A stretch of 64,000 nt of DNA, taken from Nocardia tengchongensis. GTDB lineage: Bacteria; Actinomycetota; Actinomycetes; Mycobacteriales; Mycobacteriaceae. The position numbers and the translations under genes are program-made. How positions within the stretch are numbered: position 1 is the first letter of the stretch; each line of letters starts with the position of its first letter. The DNA lies in NCBI RefSeq assembly GCF_018362975.1, contig NZ_CP074371.1, positions 7,750,001 to 7,814,000 of the forward strand, given 5' to 3'. The notes below the pieces were generated by a model. The model worked only from the letters and a program-made list of their open reading frames with translations, made no database searches and was not told the origin of the DNA. Positions 46,741 through 56,129 of this stretch are shown here, piece by piece.

Positions 46741-48006
46741 CTATTTCCGCAGCCGCACCGGCAGCCGTTTCAGGGCGCGGATCACCGGATTCGGATGCCA
46801 GCGCAGCTCGGACTCGTCCACGGCCAACTCGAGGTCCGGAAACCGCTCCAGCAGTTGGGTGAAGGCCACCCGGGCCTCGAGCCGGGCCAGCGGCGCGCCG
46901 ACGCAGTAGTGGACGCCGTGGCCGAAGCCCAGGTGTGCGGAATGCTCGGCGAGCGGGTCCAGGCGGTGCGGGTCGCCGAAGTGGCGCGGGTCCCGGTTGC
47001 CGGCGGCCAGGGCCACCAGGACCAGTTCGCCCGCGGGAATGTCGATGCCGCCCACGGTGATCGGCTCGGCGGTGAAGCGCAGAGTGGCCATATCGACGGG
47101 GCCGTCGAAGCGCAGGAATTCCTCGACGGCGGCCGGGATCAGCTCCGGCGTCGCGCGCAGCCGCTCCAGCCAGGGCCGGTCGCGCAGCAGCGCCAGCGTG
47201 CCGTTGCCGATCAGGTTCACCGTGGTCTCGTGCCCGGCGACCAGGAGCAGCAGCGCCATCCCGATCAGCTCGCCCTCGTCGAGCCCGGCTTCGGTGTCGG
47301 TGACCAGCGCCGAGAGCAGGTCCGCGCCGGGCTCGGCCCGCTTGCGGTGCAGCATGTTCCGCAGGAACGCCACCATCTCGGCGTGCGCCCGCGCCGGGTC
47401 GACGCCCGGTTCCAGGGTGCCGACCAGCGCCTTGGTCCATTCCCGGAAGGCGCCGCGGTCCTCGATGTCCACATCCAGCAGGTGGCAGATGATCGCGACC
47501 GGCAGCGGGGTCGCGAACGCGCGCAGCAGATCCACCTCGTCGCGATCGGCCATGGCGTCGAGCAGTTCTCGCGAGGTCCGCTCGACGACCGGTTGCAGCG
47601 CCGCCACCCGCCGCGGCGTGAACGCCTGCGACACCGCCTTGCGCAGCCGGGTGTGGTCGGGCGGATCGGCGTTGAGCATGTGCCGCAGCCCGTCGTGGGT
47701 GCGCGGCCCCTCCCACGACCCGGTGTGTTTGCGCGCGATCACCGACTCCAGCAGGTCGATGTCCTTGCGCAGCCGCGGATCGGCCAGCGCGGCACGGCCC
47801 TCCTCGTAGCCGATGATGAGCCAGCGGTCCACGCCGTCCCCGAACCGCACCCGCAGCACCGGTCCTTCGTCGCGCCAAAGCCGGTAGTACGCATGCAAAT
47901 TGGCGAAGAAGTGATCGCCGAGCAGCTCGGTCACCCCTCCGACGGTACGGGAATTCAGCGGCGGGCGGCGACCCGATCCCGCATGCGGTTGAGAGTCAGC
48001 CGCCAC
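46741..48006 (-). CDS. Cytochrome P450 (421 aa in the longest frame)
   Basis: Soluble bacterial P450. The oxygen-binding I-helix is AGHETT (257-262), the K-helix ExxR is in VEEFLRF (Glu296, Arg299), and the heme loop is FGHGVHYCVG with Cys368 as ligand. The longest frame starts at GTG 48006 and overlaps the upstream PfpI gene by 52 nt; a GTG at 47934 would shorten it, but its ribosome site is too close. It is the third gene of a GlxA/AraC - PfpI - P450 unit. Substrate unknown; no ferredoxin gene adjoins. Confidence 0.93.
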   Translation of the reverse strand: MAADSQPHAGSGRRPPLNSRTVGGVTELLGDHFFANLHAYYRLWRDEGPVLRVRFGDGVDRWLIIGYEEGRAALADPRLRKDIDLLESVIARKHTGSWEGPRTHDGLRHMLNADPPDHTRLRKAVSQAFTPRRVAALQPVVERTSRELLDAMADRDEVDLLRAFATPLPVAIICHLLDVDIEDRGAFREWTKALVGTLEPGVDPARAHAEMVAFLRNMLHRKRAEPGADLLSALVTDTEAGLDEGELIGMALLLLVAGHETTVNLIGNGTLALLRDRPWLERLRATPELIPAAVEEFLRFDGPVDMATLRFTAEPITVGGIDIPAGELVLVALAAGNRDPRHFGDPHRLDPLAEHSAHLGFGHGVHYCVGAPLARLEARVAFTQLLERFPDLELAVDESELRWHPNPVIRALKRLPVRLRK

Positions 48007-48686
48007 AGGCTGGTGGCCACGTCGAGCGGAACCCGCGGTTTGGCGGCGCGTTTGGTCATCTCCAGGCGGGCCTTGCGCATGATGGCGGACGGCGCCTTGT
48101 CCGGGTGTCCGGCGTCGAACGGCGGGTGCGGGTCGTATTCGATGTAGAGCTGCGTCATCTGCGCGGCCTCTTCGCCCGCGATCTCACCCACCAGCCACAG
48201 GCCGAGGTCGATGCCGGCGGAAACGCCTGCGGCGGTGACGATCTTGCCGCTACGCACGATCCGGTCGTGCGGGCGCGACTCGGCCCCGAAGGTGGCGAGC
48301 GCGGACTGGGCGGCCCAGTGGGTGGTGGCGGGATGCCCGCGCAGGATGTCGGCGGCGGCCAGGATCAGGGCGCCCGAGCAGACCGAGGTGGTCCACTGTG
48401 TGGTGGGGTGCACGGCGCGCAGCCACTCGATGAGTTCCCGGTTGGCCATGGCCTCGGTGGTCGCCGCCTCCGATCCGCCGACCAGCACCAGATCGGGCGA
48501 CGGCGTCTCGGCGAAGGTGTGGGTCACGCCCAGCGCCAGTACCCCACTGTCGGAGACGACCGGCCCGACTTCGTTGGACACGAACCGCAATTCGCTGTCG
48601 GGGATCATCCGCAGCACCTCGTAGGGGCCGATCGCGTCGAGCACGGTCATGCCGGGGTAGAGGACGATGGCGATCTGGAACGTCAT
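47955..48686 (-). CDS. DJ-1/PfpI-family protein, isonitrile-hydratase-like (243 aa)
   Basis: Class I glutamine-amidotransferase-like fold: QIAIVLYPGMTVLDAIGPYE at the start, DLVLVGGSE, the nucleophile elbow WTTSVCSGALILAAA with predicted Cys, and TAAGVSAGIDLGLWLVGEI. This arrangement matches InhA-type isonitrile hydratases and their relatives. The ~40-residue C-terminal extension is basic and helical. The start overlaps the upstream GlxA-type gene by 4 nt (48683-48686), so it is translationally coupled. Confidence 0.9.
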   Translation of the reverse strand: MTFQIAIVLYPGMTVLDAIGPYEVLRMIPDSELRFVSNEVGPVVSDSGVLALGVTHTFAETPSPDLVLVGGSEAATTEAMANRELIEWLRAVHPTTQWTTSVCSGALILAAADILRGHPATTHWAAQSALATFGAESRPHDRIVRSGKIVTAAGVSAGIDLGLWLVGEIAGEEAAQMTQLYIEYDPHPPFDAGHPDKAPSAIMRKARLEMTKRAAKPRVPLDVATSLWRLTLNRMRDRVAARR

Positions 48687-49656
48687 GAGACACGCTCTCC
48701 TTCGGAATTCGTGAACCGGGCGCGGTACTCGCCCGGCGGTATGCCCAGGTGGCGGTGGAAGATTCGGTACAGGGTCTCGGGACTGCCCAGCCCGACCGCG
48801 GCGGCGACCCGGTCCATGGGCTGGTCGGTGGTCTCCAGCAGCCGCCGCGCGGCGGCGATCCGGACCCGCTCCACGTAGCGGGCCGGCGTGGTCCCGGTCT
48901 CGCCGGTGAAGACGCGGGAGAAGTGCCGGGTGCTCATGCCCACCCGCCGGCCAGGGCGGGCAGCGACAGATCCGATTCCGGGTGCTCCTCCATCCAGACC
49001 TGAAGTTCCCGCAGTGGATCGCGTTTGGGCGGATTGGCGGTGAGCGGTGCGCTGAACTGGCTCTGCCCGCCGGGGCGGTGCAGGTACACCACCATCCAGC
49101 GCGCCACCTCGCGCGCCAGGTCGGGTCCGTGGTCGGCGGCCACGATGGCGAGGGCCAGGTCGATGCCCGCGGTCACCCCGGCCGAGGTCCAGACCGGGCC
49201 GTCGCGCACGTAGATGCGGTCGGGTTCGGTGGTGAGGGCCGGGAACTGCTGGGCCAGCAGCTCGCCGCCCGCCCAGTGCGTGGTGACGCGGCGGCCGTCC
49301 AGCAGTCCGGCGCGGGCGAGCAGAAAGGTGCCCGAGCAGACCGAGCCGACCCGGTCGGCGACCGCGGCCACCCGGCGGATGCCGGACACCAGGTCGCTGT
49401 CGCCGGCCGCGGCCCAGAAGGTCAGGCCGCCCACCACCAGCAGCAGGTCCAGCGGTCCGGTCCAGCTGTCGAGCCCGTGCGCGGCGGTCACCTCGATACC
49501 GCACGAGGACCGCACCGGACCGGCCTGCGCCGCGGCCAGTTCGACCCGATAGCCGGGGACCGCCCCCAGTGCCGCGGCCCCGGCGAACACGTCGGCGGGT
49601 CCGGCCAGATCCGTCAACTGGAATCCGTCGAACACCACGATCAGCACCACCCGCAT
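48683..49656 (-). pseudogene. GlxA-type AraC regulator (DJ-1/PfpI sensor plus AraC HTH), frameshifted near 48945
   Basis: ATG at 49656 (GAAGGC upstream) begins RVVLIVVFDGFQLTDLAGPA. DJ-1-like sensor domain to about residue 180, with the elbow VGSVCSGTFLLARAGLLDG. The AraC HTH is split: ESDLSLPALAG in one frame, then VGMSTRHFSRVFTGETGTTP and the second HTH (MDRVAAAVGLGSPETLYRIF) in another, joining near 48945 between G/C runs. Rejoined length is about 324 aa. Likely regulates the PfpI and P450 genes it is coupled to. Confidence 0.85.
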
Positions 49657-49770
49657 GCCTTCAGCCTGCGGCCCGTGGCCGACGGCGTCAACGACACGAC
49701 TCTTGCAGATTCGGCCATGCCCGCGATGGCCCGCAGGTTGCCGCCGCGGGCCGCTTGATATGAATGCGGA

Positions 49771-50154
49771 GTGGCCCGACACCTTTTCCAGTGCCCGCTG
49801 CGGTGGTCCGACATGGACGCCGACGGGCACGTGCACAATGCCGCGCATTTGCGCTACCTCGAGGAATCCCGCATCGATCTGTTCTGGAAGCGGGGGTTCG
49901 GCGGCGCCAATGTGGTCGCGCAGATGGACATCGACTATCTGAAGCCGCTGCCCTATCGGATGGAGCCGGTGCGGATCGAGACCTGGGTGACCAAGATCGG
50001 CACCTCGTCGTTCGCGCTGCAGCAGGAGATCCGCGACGACGACGTGGTGTACTCGGCGGCCGTGTGCACGATGGTCGCCTTCGATCAGGCCACCCAGCGG
50101 TCGCGGCCACTGCCGGACGACCAGCGCCTGCTACTGAAGGATCTGGAAGCCTGA
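49771..50154 (+). CDS. Acyl-CoA thioesterase, hotdog (4HBT) fold, first of a tandem pair (127 aa)
   Basis: 4HBT-type signature near the start: RWSDMDADGHVHNAAHLRYL, with the Asp and His-Asn of the family, then ESRIDLFW. The rest (VRIETWVTKIGTSSFALQQE) follows the single hotdog pattern. GTG start at 49771. Its stop TGA (50152-50154) shares a base with the ATG of the next gene, so the pair is coupled. Hydrolyses acyl-CoA; chain length unknown. Confidence 0.9.
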   Translation: MARHLFQCPLRWSDMDADGHVHNAAHLRYLEESRIDLFWKRGFGGANVVAQMDIDYLKPLPYRMEPVRIETWVTKIGTSSFALQQEIRDDDVVYSAAVCTMVAFDQATQRSRPLPDDQRLLLKDLEA

Positions 50155-50543
50155 TGCACACCTACGACATCCAATTGCGCCGCACCGACATGGACGCGCA
50201 GCAGCACCTCAACAATGTGGTGTTCGCCCAGTACCTCGACGAGGCGCGCGCGGATCTGCTCGACCGCTACGCATCCGGCGGGGAACCGTGGCGGGTGGTG
50301 GTGGCCGGACAGCGGCTGAGCTACCACCTGCCGCTGGTGTTCCGGGCCGCGCCGGTGACCGTCACCTCGGCCGTGGAGAAGCTCGGCACCACCTCGTTCA
50401 CCCTGGTACACGAGGTCCGCGACGGCGAATATCGTTATCTCTCCGCGACTTCCACGCTGGTGGCCATCGCCGACGGCGCGCCACGCCCGCTGACACGCGG
50501 GGAGCGCGAATATCTGATGACCTTGGCGGTCCCCGGCGCATAG
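50154..50543 (+). CDS. Acyl-CoA thioesterase, hotdog fold, second of a tandem pair (129 aa)
   Basis: Paralogue of the previous gene: LRRTDMDAQQHLNNVVFAQY, then DEARADLLDR and VTSAVEKLGTTSFTLVHEVR. The Asp and His-Asn positions are both kept. Coupled to the upstream gene by a one-base stop/start overlap. The two small subunits may form a hetero-oligomer, which is inference. Confidence 0.9.
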   Translation: MHTYDIQLRRTDMDAQQHLNNVVFAQYLDEARADLLDRYASGGEPWRVVVAGQRLSYHLPLVFRAAPVTVTSAVEKLGTTSFTLVHEVRDGEYRYLSATSTLVAIADGAPRPLTRGEREYLMTLAVPGA

Positions 50544-50585
50544 ACTTACTTGTATCGCCTGGTCAGCGTTACAAGGGGTGACATC

Positions 50586-50969
50586 ATGGCCAAGATGACC
50601 GTCGTCGAGTTGCTCGACGTGTTCAAAGGTATGACGCTGCTGGAACTTTCGGAGTTCCTCAAGGCGTTCGAGGAAGAGTTCGGCGTCTCCGCCGCGCCAC
50701 CGGTGGCAGTCCAAGTCGCGGCCGACACCGCTCCGGCCGACGCCGCGGACGAACAGGACGAGTTCGATCTCGTGCTGGAATCCTTCGGGGACAAGAAGAT
50801 TCAGGTCATCAAGGCCATGCGGGAGATCATCCCGGGGCTGGGTCTCAAGGAGGCCAAGGACCTGGTCGAGTCCGCGCCGAAGGCGGTGCTCGAGAAGGTC
50901 GACAAGGCCGCCGCCGAGACCGCGCGGATCAAGCTCGAGGCCGCGGGAGCCCGCGCCGCGCTGCGCTGA
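50586..50969 (+). CDS. rplL: Ribosomal protein L7/L12 paralogue (127 aa)
   Basis: Full-length L7/L12: N-terminal dimer domain ([20 protein letters not shown], then [20 protein letters not shown]), an acidic hinge, and the C-terminal domain with the conserved [14 protein letters not shown] and [23 protein letters not shown] at 50586 has AAGGGGTG upstream. It is not beside rplJ, rplK, rplA or rpoB as the standard gene would be, and it carries changes such as an inserted pair in [13 protein letters not shown]. Hence it is likely a second, specialised copy of the stalk protein. Confidence 0.85.
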   Translation: MAKMTVVELLDVFKGMTLLELSEFLKAFEEEFGVSAAPPVAVQVAADTAPADAADEQDEFDLVLESFGDKKIQVIKAMREIIPGLGLKEAKDLVESAPKAVLEKVDKAAAETARIKLEAAGARAALR

Positions 50970-50976
50970 TCGCCGA

Positions 50977-51741
50977 TCAGTCCTGCGCGCGGCGGCGGGC
51001 GGCCGCCTCCAGGTAGGCGCCGAGCTCCGAGCGCAGCACCTTGTCGAGCGCCTGGTCGAGGCTGTCCCGGACCGATCGGGTGCCGAGTTCGCGGAAATGG
51101 TTGATCATCTCGGCGGTTTCGGCGATCTCGGCATCGGACTCGGGCAGCCAGCCCACCCCGTGCCGGGCCACGATGTGGTCCTTGGCCGCCACCACCATCA
51201 GGCGGGCGATGGACTCGAGGCGGTCGGCCATCGCGGCGTGCAGCTCGATGAGTTCCGGCAGGCCGAACCCGTAGGCGCTGAGATCGGCGAAGATGCCCAG
51301 CAGTTCGGGCCGGGTGAGCTCGACCGTGTCGTCGTGCAGGCGGACCATGCCGAGCTCTTCGAGCCGGGCCAGCTGGTCGCCGTCGACCTGGTGCTCGTCG
51401 GTGTCGCCGAAGAAGGTGTCCACGAGTTCGCGGGGAATCTCCACCGGCGCTTCGGATTTGCCCCAGGTGTCGGTGACCGCGCGCTGCAGGCCGAGGATCT
51501 CGGTGAGGTCCTTGCCGGTCTCCCAGCTGGTGATGAAGTCGGCGATGTGGGCGATGGTGAAGCCGCGTTGCAACAGCTCGTCGATGATGCGCAGCCGGGC
51601 CAGGTGGGTGTCGTCGTAGAGCAGCGCGCGCCCGCTGCGCCGGGTGGGCGTGGGCAGCAGGCCCTTCTCCTGGTAGGCACGCACATTGCGGGTCGTGGTG
51701 CCGGCGGCCTGGGCGAGATCGTCGATGCGGTAGTCCGCCAT
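50977..51741 (-). CDS. MerR-family transcriptional regulator (254 aa)
   Basis: Start ATG at 51741. N-terminal MerR winged HTH: MADYRIDDLAQAAGTTTRNV, RAYQEKGLLPTPTRRSGRAL, then DDTHLARLRIIDELLQRGF. A long helical effector part follows (about 80-254), with ELTRPELLGIFADLSAYGFG and the C-terminal RSELGAYLEAAARRRAQD. It is downstream of the mymA-like operon on the same strand with a 71-nt gap and may regulate it, or act alone. It converges on the rplL paralogue. Confidence 0.88.
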   Translation of the reverse strand: MADYRIDDLAQAAGTTTRNVRAYQEKGLLPTPTRRSGRALLYDDTHLARLRIIDELLQRGFTIAHIADFITSWETGKDLTEILGLQRAVTDTWGKSEAPVEIPRELVDTFFGDTDEHQVDGDQLARLEELGMVRLHDDTVELTRPELLGIFADLSAYGFGLPELIELHAAMADRLESIARLMVVAAKDHIVARHGVGWLPESDAEIAETAEMINHFRELGTRSVRDSLDQALDKVLRSELGAYLEAAARRRAQD

Positions 51742-51812
51742 TCGTACTGTTCCCGTCCCTTCCGCCGGCGACCCCCGTCTGCGCCAGAACACTAGCGCAG
51801 CTGTTCGGAACC

Positions 51813-53279
51813 CTAGCGCAGGTGGAAATCCGCCAGGTCGACCCTGGCCAGCTGCCGGGCGTACTGGCTGCCGAAACCGGGGTACATGGTGGCGTTGAAA
51901 CCGTCCTCGGTGAGATACCAGCTGCTGCACCCGGAGTTCCAGGTGGTGGCGGTGAGCCGGCGCTGCAGGCCGCGGTTGTAGCGGTCCTGCCGATCCTGCC
52001 GGGCCTCGAGCGTACGCAGCCCGCGCTCCAGCACGATCTTGATGGCGTCGGTCAGGTAGTCGATCTGCGCCTCCATGTAGACCAGCGCCGAATTGTGTCC
52101 CGGCCCCGAGTTCGGCCCGAAGGTGAGGAACAGGTTGGGGTAGCCGGCCACCGTCACGCTCTTGAACGCGTAAGCGCCGCCGCGCCATTCGTCGCCCAGC
52201 ACCCGGCCGCCGCGCCCGGTCACCGGAATCGGCGAGCCCTGCTTGGACACCTCGAAGCCGGTGGCGAACACGATGCAGTCGGCACGGTGCTCGATGCCCT
52301 CGGCGGTGCGGATGCCGTGCGGGGAGAGCTCGGCGATCGGCCAGGTGATCAGCTTGCAGTTGTCGGCCTGCAGGGCCGGGTAGTACTCGCTGCTCATCAG
52401 CAGCCGCTTGCAGCCTGCCCGGAAGTCCGGGGTGAGCTGGCGGCGCAGCCACGGATCGCGTACCTGCGAGCGCAGGTGCATGAGTGCGACCGATTCCACG
52501 ACCCGGGTCAGCGGCGTATTCCACACCACGCCCAGCGCCACCGACTCGTGTCCCCAGAACCAGGCCTCCCGCGCCAGCGACTGGGTGAGGGGCAACTGCC
52601 GGTACACCTGCTTGGTGAGGCCGTTGGTGCGCCGGTTCACCCGGGGCAGTACCCAGCCGGGCGTGCGCTGGAAGACCTTCACCGCGGCGGCCTTCTTCAC
52701 CAGTTCCGGGATGATCTGCACGGCGCTGGCCCCGGTGCCGACCACGGCCACCTTCTTGCCGGTGAAGTCGTAGTCGTGATCCCAGCGGGCGCTGTGGATC
52801 TTGTGGCCCTCGTACGAGTCGATGCCCGCGATGTCCGGGAATCCGGCGTTGGACAGCGGCCCGGAGGCGAGAATCACGGTGCGCGCCCGCACTTTTCGCC
52901 GCCCACCGGTGAACGACAGCGTCCACAGCCCGGCCTCCTCGTCGAACACGATCCCGGTCACGGTGTGGCCGAAGCGCAGGTGCGGCGCGATGCCGAACTC
53001 CGCCACCATGGAATCGATGTAGCCGAGGATCTCCGCGCTGCCGGAGTAGGTGGCCGACCAGTCCGGATTCGGCGCGAAGCTGTAGGAGTACAGCCGCGAC
53101 GGGATGTCGCAGGCCGCGCCGGGATAGGTGTTGTCGCGCCAGGTGCCGCCGACCCGGTCGCCGCGCTCGAAGATCGCGAAGTCGCCGATCCCCTTCTGCC
53201 GCAGCCGGATGGCCGCGCCGATGCCCGCGAAGCCGGCGCCGATGATCGCCACGTCCAGTGGCTTGCTCACGGCGCTCAT
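51813..53279 (-). CDS. Baeyer-Villiger-type flavin monooxygenase, MymA-like (488 aa)
   Basis: FAD motif VAIIGAGFAGIGAAIRL at the N-terminus, the type I fingerprint YEGHKIHSARW with DHD following, and NADPH motif VVGTGASAVQII. The C-terminal part has CIVFATGFEVSK, LFLTFGPNSGPGHNSALVY and WNSGCSSWYL. Start ATG at 53279 overlaps the stop of the upstream diiron gene by 4 nt (ATGA). Last gene of the LipR-like / SDR / diiron / monooxygenase operon, which resembles the mycobacterial mymA locus tied to envelope lipid modification. Its frame is intact, unlike the homologue at 16849. Confidence 0.92.
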   Translation of the reverse strand: MSAVSKPLDVAIIGAGFAGIGAAIRLRQKGIGDFAIFERGDRVGGTWRDNTYPGAACDIPSRLYSYSFAPNPDWSATYSGSAEILGYIDSMVAEFGIAPHLRFGHTVTGIVFDEEAGLWTLSFTGGRRKVRARTVILASGPLSNAGFPDIAGIDSYEGHKIHSARWDHDYDFTGKKVAVVGTGASAVQIIPELVKKAAAVKVFQRTPGWVLPRVNRRTNGLTKQVYRQLPLTQSLAREAWFWGHESVALGVVWNTPLTRVVESVALMHLRSQVRDPWLRRQLTPDFRAGCKRLLMSSEYYPALQADNCKLITWPIAELSPHGIRTAEGIEHRADCIVFATGFEVSKQGSPIPVTGRGGRVLGDEWRGGAYAFKSVTVAGYPNLFLTFGPNSGPGHNSALVYMEAQIDYLTDAIKIVLERGLRTLEARQDRQDRYNRGLQRRLTATTWNSGCSSWYLTEDGFNATMYPGFGSQYARQLARVDLADFHLR

Positions 53280-54211
53280 GCGACCGGCTCGTAGGTGAGT
53301 TCCTTGGACCAGGTCGGCTGGGTGGGCAGCAGCCGGTCCGGGATGGCCCCGGTCACCTTGACCATGGCGTCCGCGAACAGGTGGTACGGGTTGTCGCGGT
53401 TGACGACCCAGTCCGAGTGCATCTTGACGATGCGGTACATGGGCAGCCGGTTCACGATCGGGGCGCGCTCCCCGACCTGCTTGAACCGGGCCATGGCGGC
53501 GTAGAGCTTCTCCTCGCCGACTCCCATGTCGACGATGTTGTCGCGCATCTTGTTCAGCAGCGGGATGTAGCTGAGCAATCCGATGAACAGCGAGGGCTTG
53601 ATCCAGCCACCCACCAGGTCGATGGCCAGCTTGCGCGCACTGGCGTGCCCGAGCAGCTCCATGACCGCGTAATCGGTGGCCAGGTGCCGGGATTCGTCGT
53701 TGTTGATCTTCTTGAAGACCTCCTGCGCGACCGGGTCGGCGATCTCGTCGGTGACGAATTTGATCAGCGCGCCGTCGAGGGCCACCTCGAGCATGGGGAT
53801 GACGGTGCCCAGGAACGACAACGACATGCCGTCGGAGTACTTGTCGAGGAAGTCGATGACCAGCTTGACGTTGATGTTCGGCTCGGGGATCTCGTCGCCG
53901 TCGAGCATGCCCCACCGGCGCATCAGGGCCAGTTCGGCATTGGCGTGCCGCTGTTCCTCGGCGTGGAAGTAGCGGTAGATCTCGGCCAGCGCCGGGGTCG
54001 GGGCCTTCTTGGCCATGGCCGCGAAGCCGCGGGCGCCGACGTTCTCGATCCACATCAGATCGGCCATGAACGGCTCGAGCTTGGCGTGCAGGGCGGGGTC
54101 GATGAGCTCGGCTCCCGGTGCGTCCCACTCGATATCGGCCAGCGCCCACTGCTTGGACTTGATCTTGGCCAGCATGTTGTCGAAGTCGAAGGTGGTGGTT
54201 TTCGCAGACAT
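53276..54211 (-). CDS. Ferritin-like diiron protein, AurF/metal-dependent-hydrolase-like (311 aa)
   Basis: All-helical protein with paired metal-ligand motifs: WIENVGARGFAAM, FHAEEQRHANAELAL, then EVALDGALIKFVTDEI and NNDESRHLATDYAVMELL. Two E/DxxH-type pairs and spaced acids fit a carboxylate-bridged diiron oxygenase or N-oxygenase. It lies between an SDR (stop 2 nt away) and a monooxygenase (4-nt overlap), so it is a coupled member of the mymA-like operon. An AurF-like oxidation is possible; other ferritin-like hydroxylases cannot be excluded. Confidence 0.78.
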   Translation of the reverse strand: MSAKTTTFDFDNMLAKIKSKQWALADIEWDAPGAELIDPALHAKLEPFMADLMWIENVGARGFAAMAKKAPTPALAEIYRYFHAEEQRHANAELALMRRWGMLDGDEIPEPNINVKLVIDFLDKYSDGMSLSFLGTVIPMLEVALDGALIKFVTDEIADPVAQEVFKKINNDESRHLATDYAVMELLGHASARKLAIDLVGGWIKPSLFIGLLSYIPLLNKMRDNIVDMGVGEEKLYAAMARFKQVGERAPIVNRLPMYRIVKMHSDWVVNRDNPYHLFADAMVKVTGAIPDRLLPTQPTWSKELTYEPVA

Positions 54212-54212
54212 G

Positions 54213-55112
54213 TCAGACTCCTGTCTTCTGGAGGTTCGGGCCGGCCGCCGCCGAATCCTGCTGGGGAAGCACGCGATTCAGGACGCCGAGGGCTTGGGTG
54301 TAGATGGCCGGGAAGTGCCGCTTGAGATGCCAGACCACGCGGGCGTCCAGCTGCGGCAGCACGTAGAGCACGCCCCGGTCGTGCGCGTCGAGGGTGGTGC
54401 GGGCGACGGCCTCGGGCGAGAACCCGGTCCAGCGCATGAGCCCGTCCGCCAATCGGGAGGAGCCGGAGGTGATCCGGCCGTCGGCGACCACATTGGTGCG
54501 CACGAAGGTCGGGCACAGCGCGGTGACGGCCACCCCGCTGCCCGCCAGCTCGGCGGCCATGGTCTCCGACAGCGACACCACCGCCGCCTTGGACACGTTG
54601 TAGGCGGCCATGCCGGGCGCCGCGGCGAATCCGGCGGCCGAGGCCACATTGATGATGCCGCCGCGTCCGGCCGCCCGCAGCTGCGGAGCGAAGATCTCGC
54701 AGCCGTGCACCACGCCCCACAGGTTGATCCCGAGCGCCCATTCCCAGTCGCCGAAGCCGATGTCCCCCACCGGCTTTCCACCGATGCCGACACCGGCGTT
54801 GTTGATCACCAGGGTGGGTGCGCCGCCGAACAGCAGTTCCGCGTGCAGGGCCAGGCTCTCCACGTCCGCGCGCCGGGAGACGTCGCAGAAGACGGCGTGC
54901 GCGGTGCGCCCGTGGGTGCGCTCGATCAGTCGCACGGTCTCGTCGGCGCGGTCCTTGTCGATGTCGGCGCACACCACCTCGCCACCGCGTGCGGCGAGCT
55001 CGAGCGCGAAGGCGCGGCCGATGCCGCTGCCCGCACCGGTCACCACGGCCTTGGCACGATGGGAGCGGCGCTTGCCTCCGAGTGCGAACATCAGGTCGTC
55101 GATCGGCCACAT
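54213..55112 (-). CDS. Short-chain dehydrogenase/reductase, SadH-like (299 aa)
   Basis: Classical SDR: AVVTGAGSGIGRAFALELAA (cofactor loop), CADIDKD, INNAGVGIGG, the catalytic SAAGFAAAPGMAAYNVSKAA (Ser, Tyr, Lys), then LCPTFVRTNV. A C-terminal extension (ARVVWHLKRHFPAIYTQALG) is seen in the SadH/Rv3085 group. Start ATG at 55112, one nt after the stop of the LipR-like gene. Likely reduces a fatty or ring carbonyl compound alongside the operon's monooxygenase. Confidence 0.9.
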   Translation of the reverse strand: MWPIDDLMFALGGKRRSHRAKAVVTGAGSGIGRAFALELAARGGEVVCADIDKDRADETVRLIERTHGRTAHAVFCDVSRRADVESLALHAELLFGGAPTLVINNAGVGIGGKPVGDIGFGDWEWALGINLWGVVHGCEIFAPQLRAAGRGGIINVASAAGFAAAPGMAAYNVSKAAVVSLSETMAAELAGSGVAVTALCPTFVRTNVVADGRITSGSSRLADGLMRWTGFSPEAVARTTLDAHDRGVLYVLPQLDARVVWHLKRHFPAIYTQALGVLNRVLPQQDSAAAGPNLQKTGV

Positions 55113-55113
55113 G

Positions 55114-56111
55114 TCAGCCCACCCGCTTTCGTCGAGTCGAATCCGATTGCGCCAGCGCCGAGGTCACGAACCCGGAGGCGCGCCGCAGTGCGGGACCGGC
55201 CTCGGGCACCAGCAGCGGCAGCGCCTGGAAGACGTGAATCCGTCCGGGCCACAGCTCCAGCTCGCACGCCACGCCCGCCGACGCGGCCATGTCGCGCAGC
55301 TGTCGAGCGTCGTCTGCGAGCATCTCCCCACGCTGGCCTGCACGAACAGCGGCGGCAGCGCGGACCCGGCGGGAATGGTCAGCCGCAGTCGCGGTGAGTC
55401 CGCGGGTTCCGCGGCGGTGTACAGCTCGATGAGCCGCCGCCCGGTCCGCGCGGGCGCCATGGGATCGGGCAGCACCCGGTCGCGGCGTTCGGCAAGGGTG
55501 AGGGTCGGGTCCAGCAACGGCGAGAACATGAACGCGCCCGCGGGCTGCTCGGTGCCGTCGATGGCGTTCTGCAACAGCAGATCCAGGGTCAGGTGGCAGC
55601 CGGCGGAGTCACCACCGATCACCAGATCGCTTGCCCGATACCCGTGTTCGAGCAGCCACCGGTAGCCGGCGGCGGCATCGTCGGCGGCCGCGGGGAAGGG
55701 ATGCTCGGGCGCGAGCCGGTAGTCGGCCACGAACACCGGCAGCCCGGTCGCCTTGGACAGCCGCGCGGCCAGTCCCCGATGTGTTTTCGCCGAGCACACC
55801 ACGTAGCCGCTGCCGTGCAGGTAGTAGATGGCGCGATCGCCATGCCGGACGCCGGCGGCCCGGACCCATTCGCCGCGCACACCGCCGGAGCGGACCGGCG
55901 TGACCGAGGTCCCCGACGGAGTGGGCCCGCCCGCCGCCATGATCGCGGCGATGAGCGCGCGCCCGGCCTCGATTCCGATTCGATTGTTCGGCAACAACCC
56001 ATTGACCTGGCGTATCCCCACCACCGACGCCGCGGCCGCGAGTCGCGTCCGCGTCGCCGCCCGGGTGGGGACCGCCGCCGGCGGGAAGGTCGCCGTTGAC
56101 CTTGTCCTCAT
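55114..56111 (-). pseudogene. Hormone-sensitive-lipase-type hydrolase, LipR-like, frameshifted near 55320
   Basis: Alpha/beta-hydrolase of the HSL group: YYLHGSGYVVCSAKTHRG (oxyanion, HGSG in place of HGGG), VADYRLAPEHPFPAA, and nucleophile GGDSAGCHLTLDLL. The frame changes near a CCCC run at about 55320. The C-terminal end with the catalytic His (WPGRIHVFQALPLL) follows in another frame to the stop at 55114. Rejoined length is about 330 aa from ATG 56111 (or 56153). First gene of the mymA-like operon. It overlaps or adjoins a strong inverted repeat at 56130-56157. Confidence 0.85.
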
Positions 56112-56129
56112 GGGGACAGCATCGCCATT

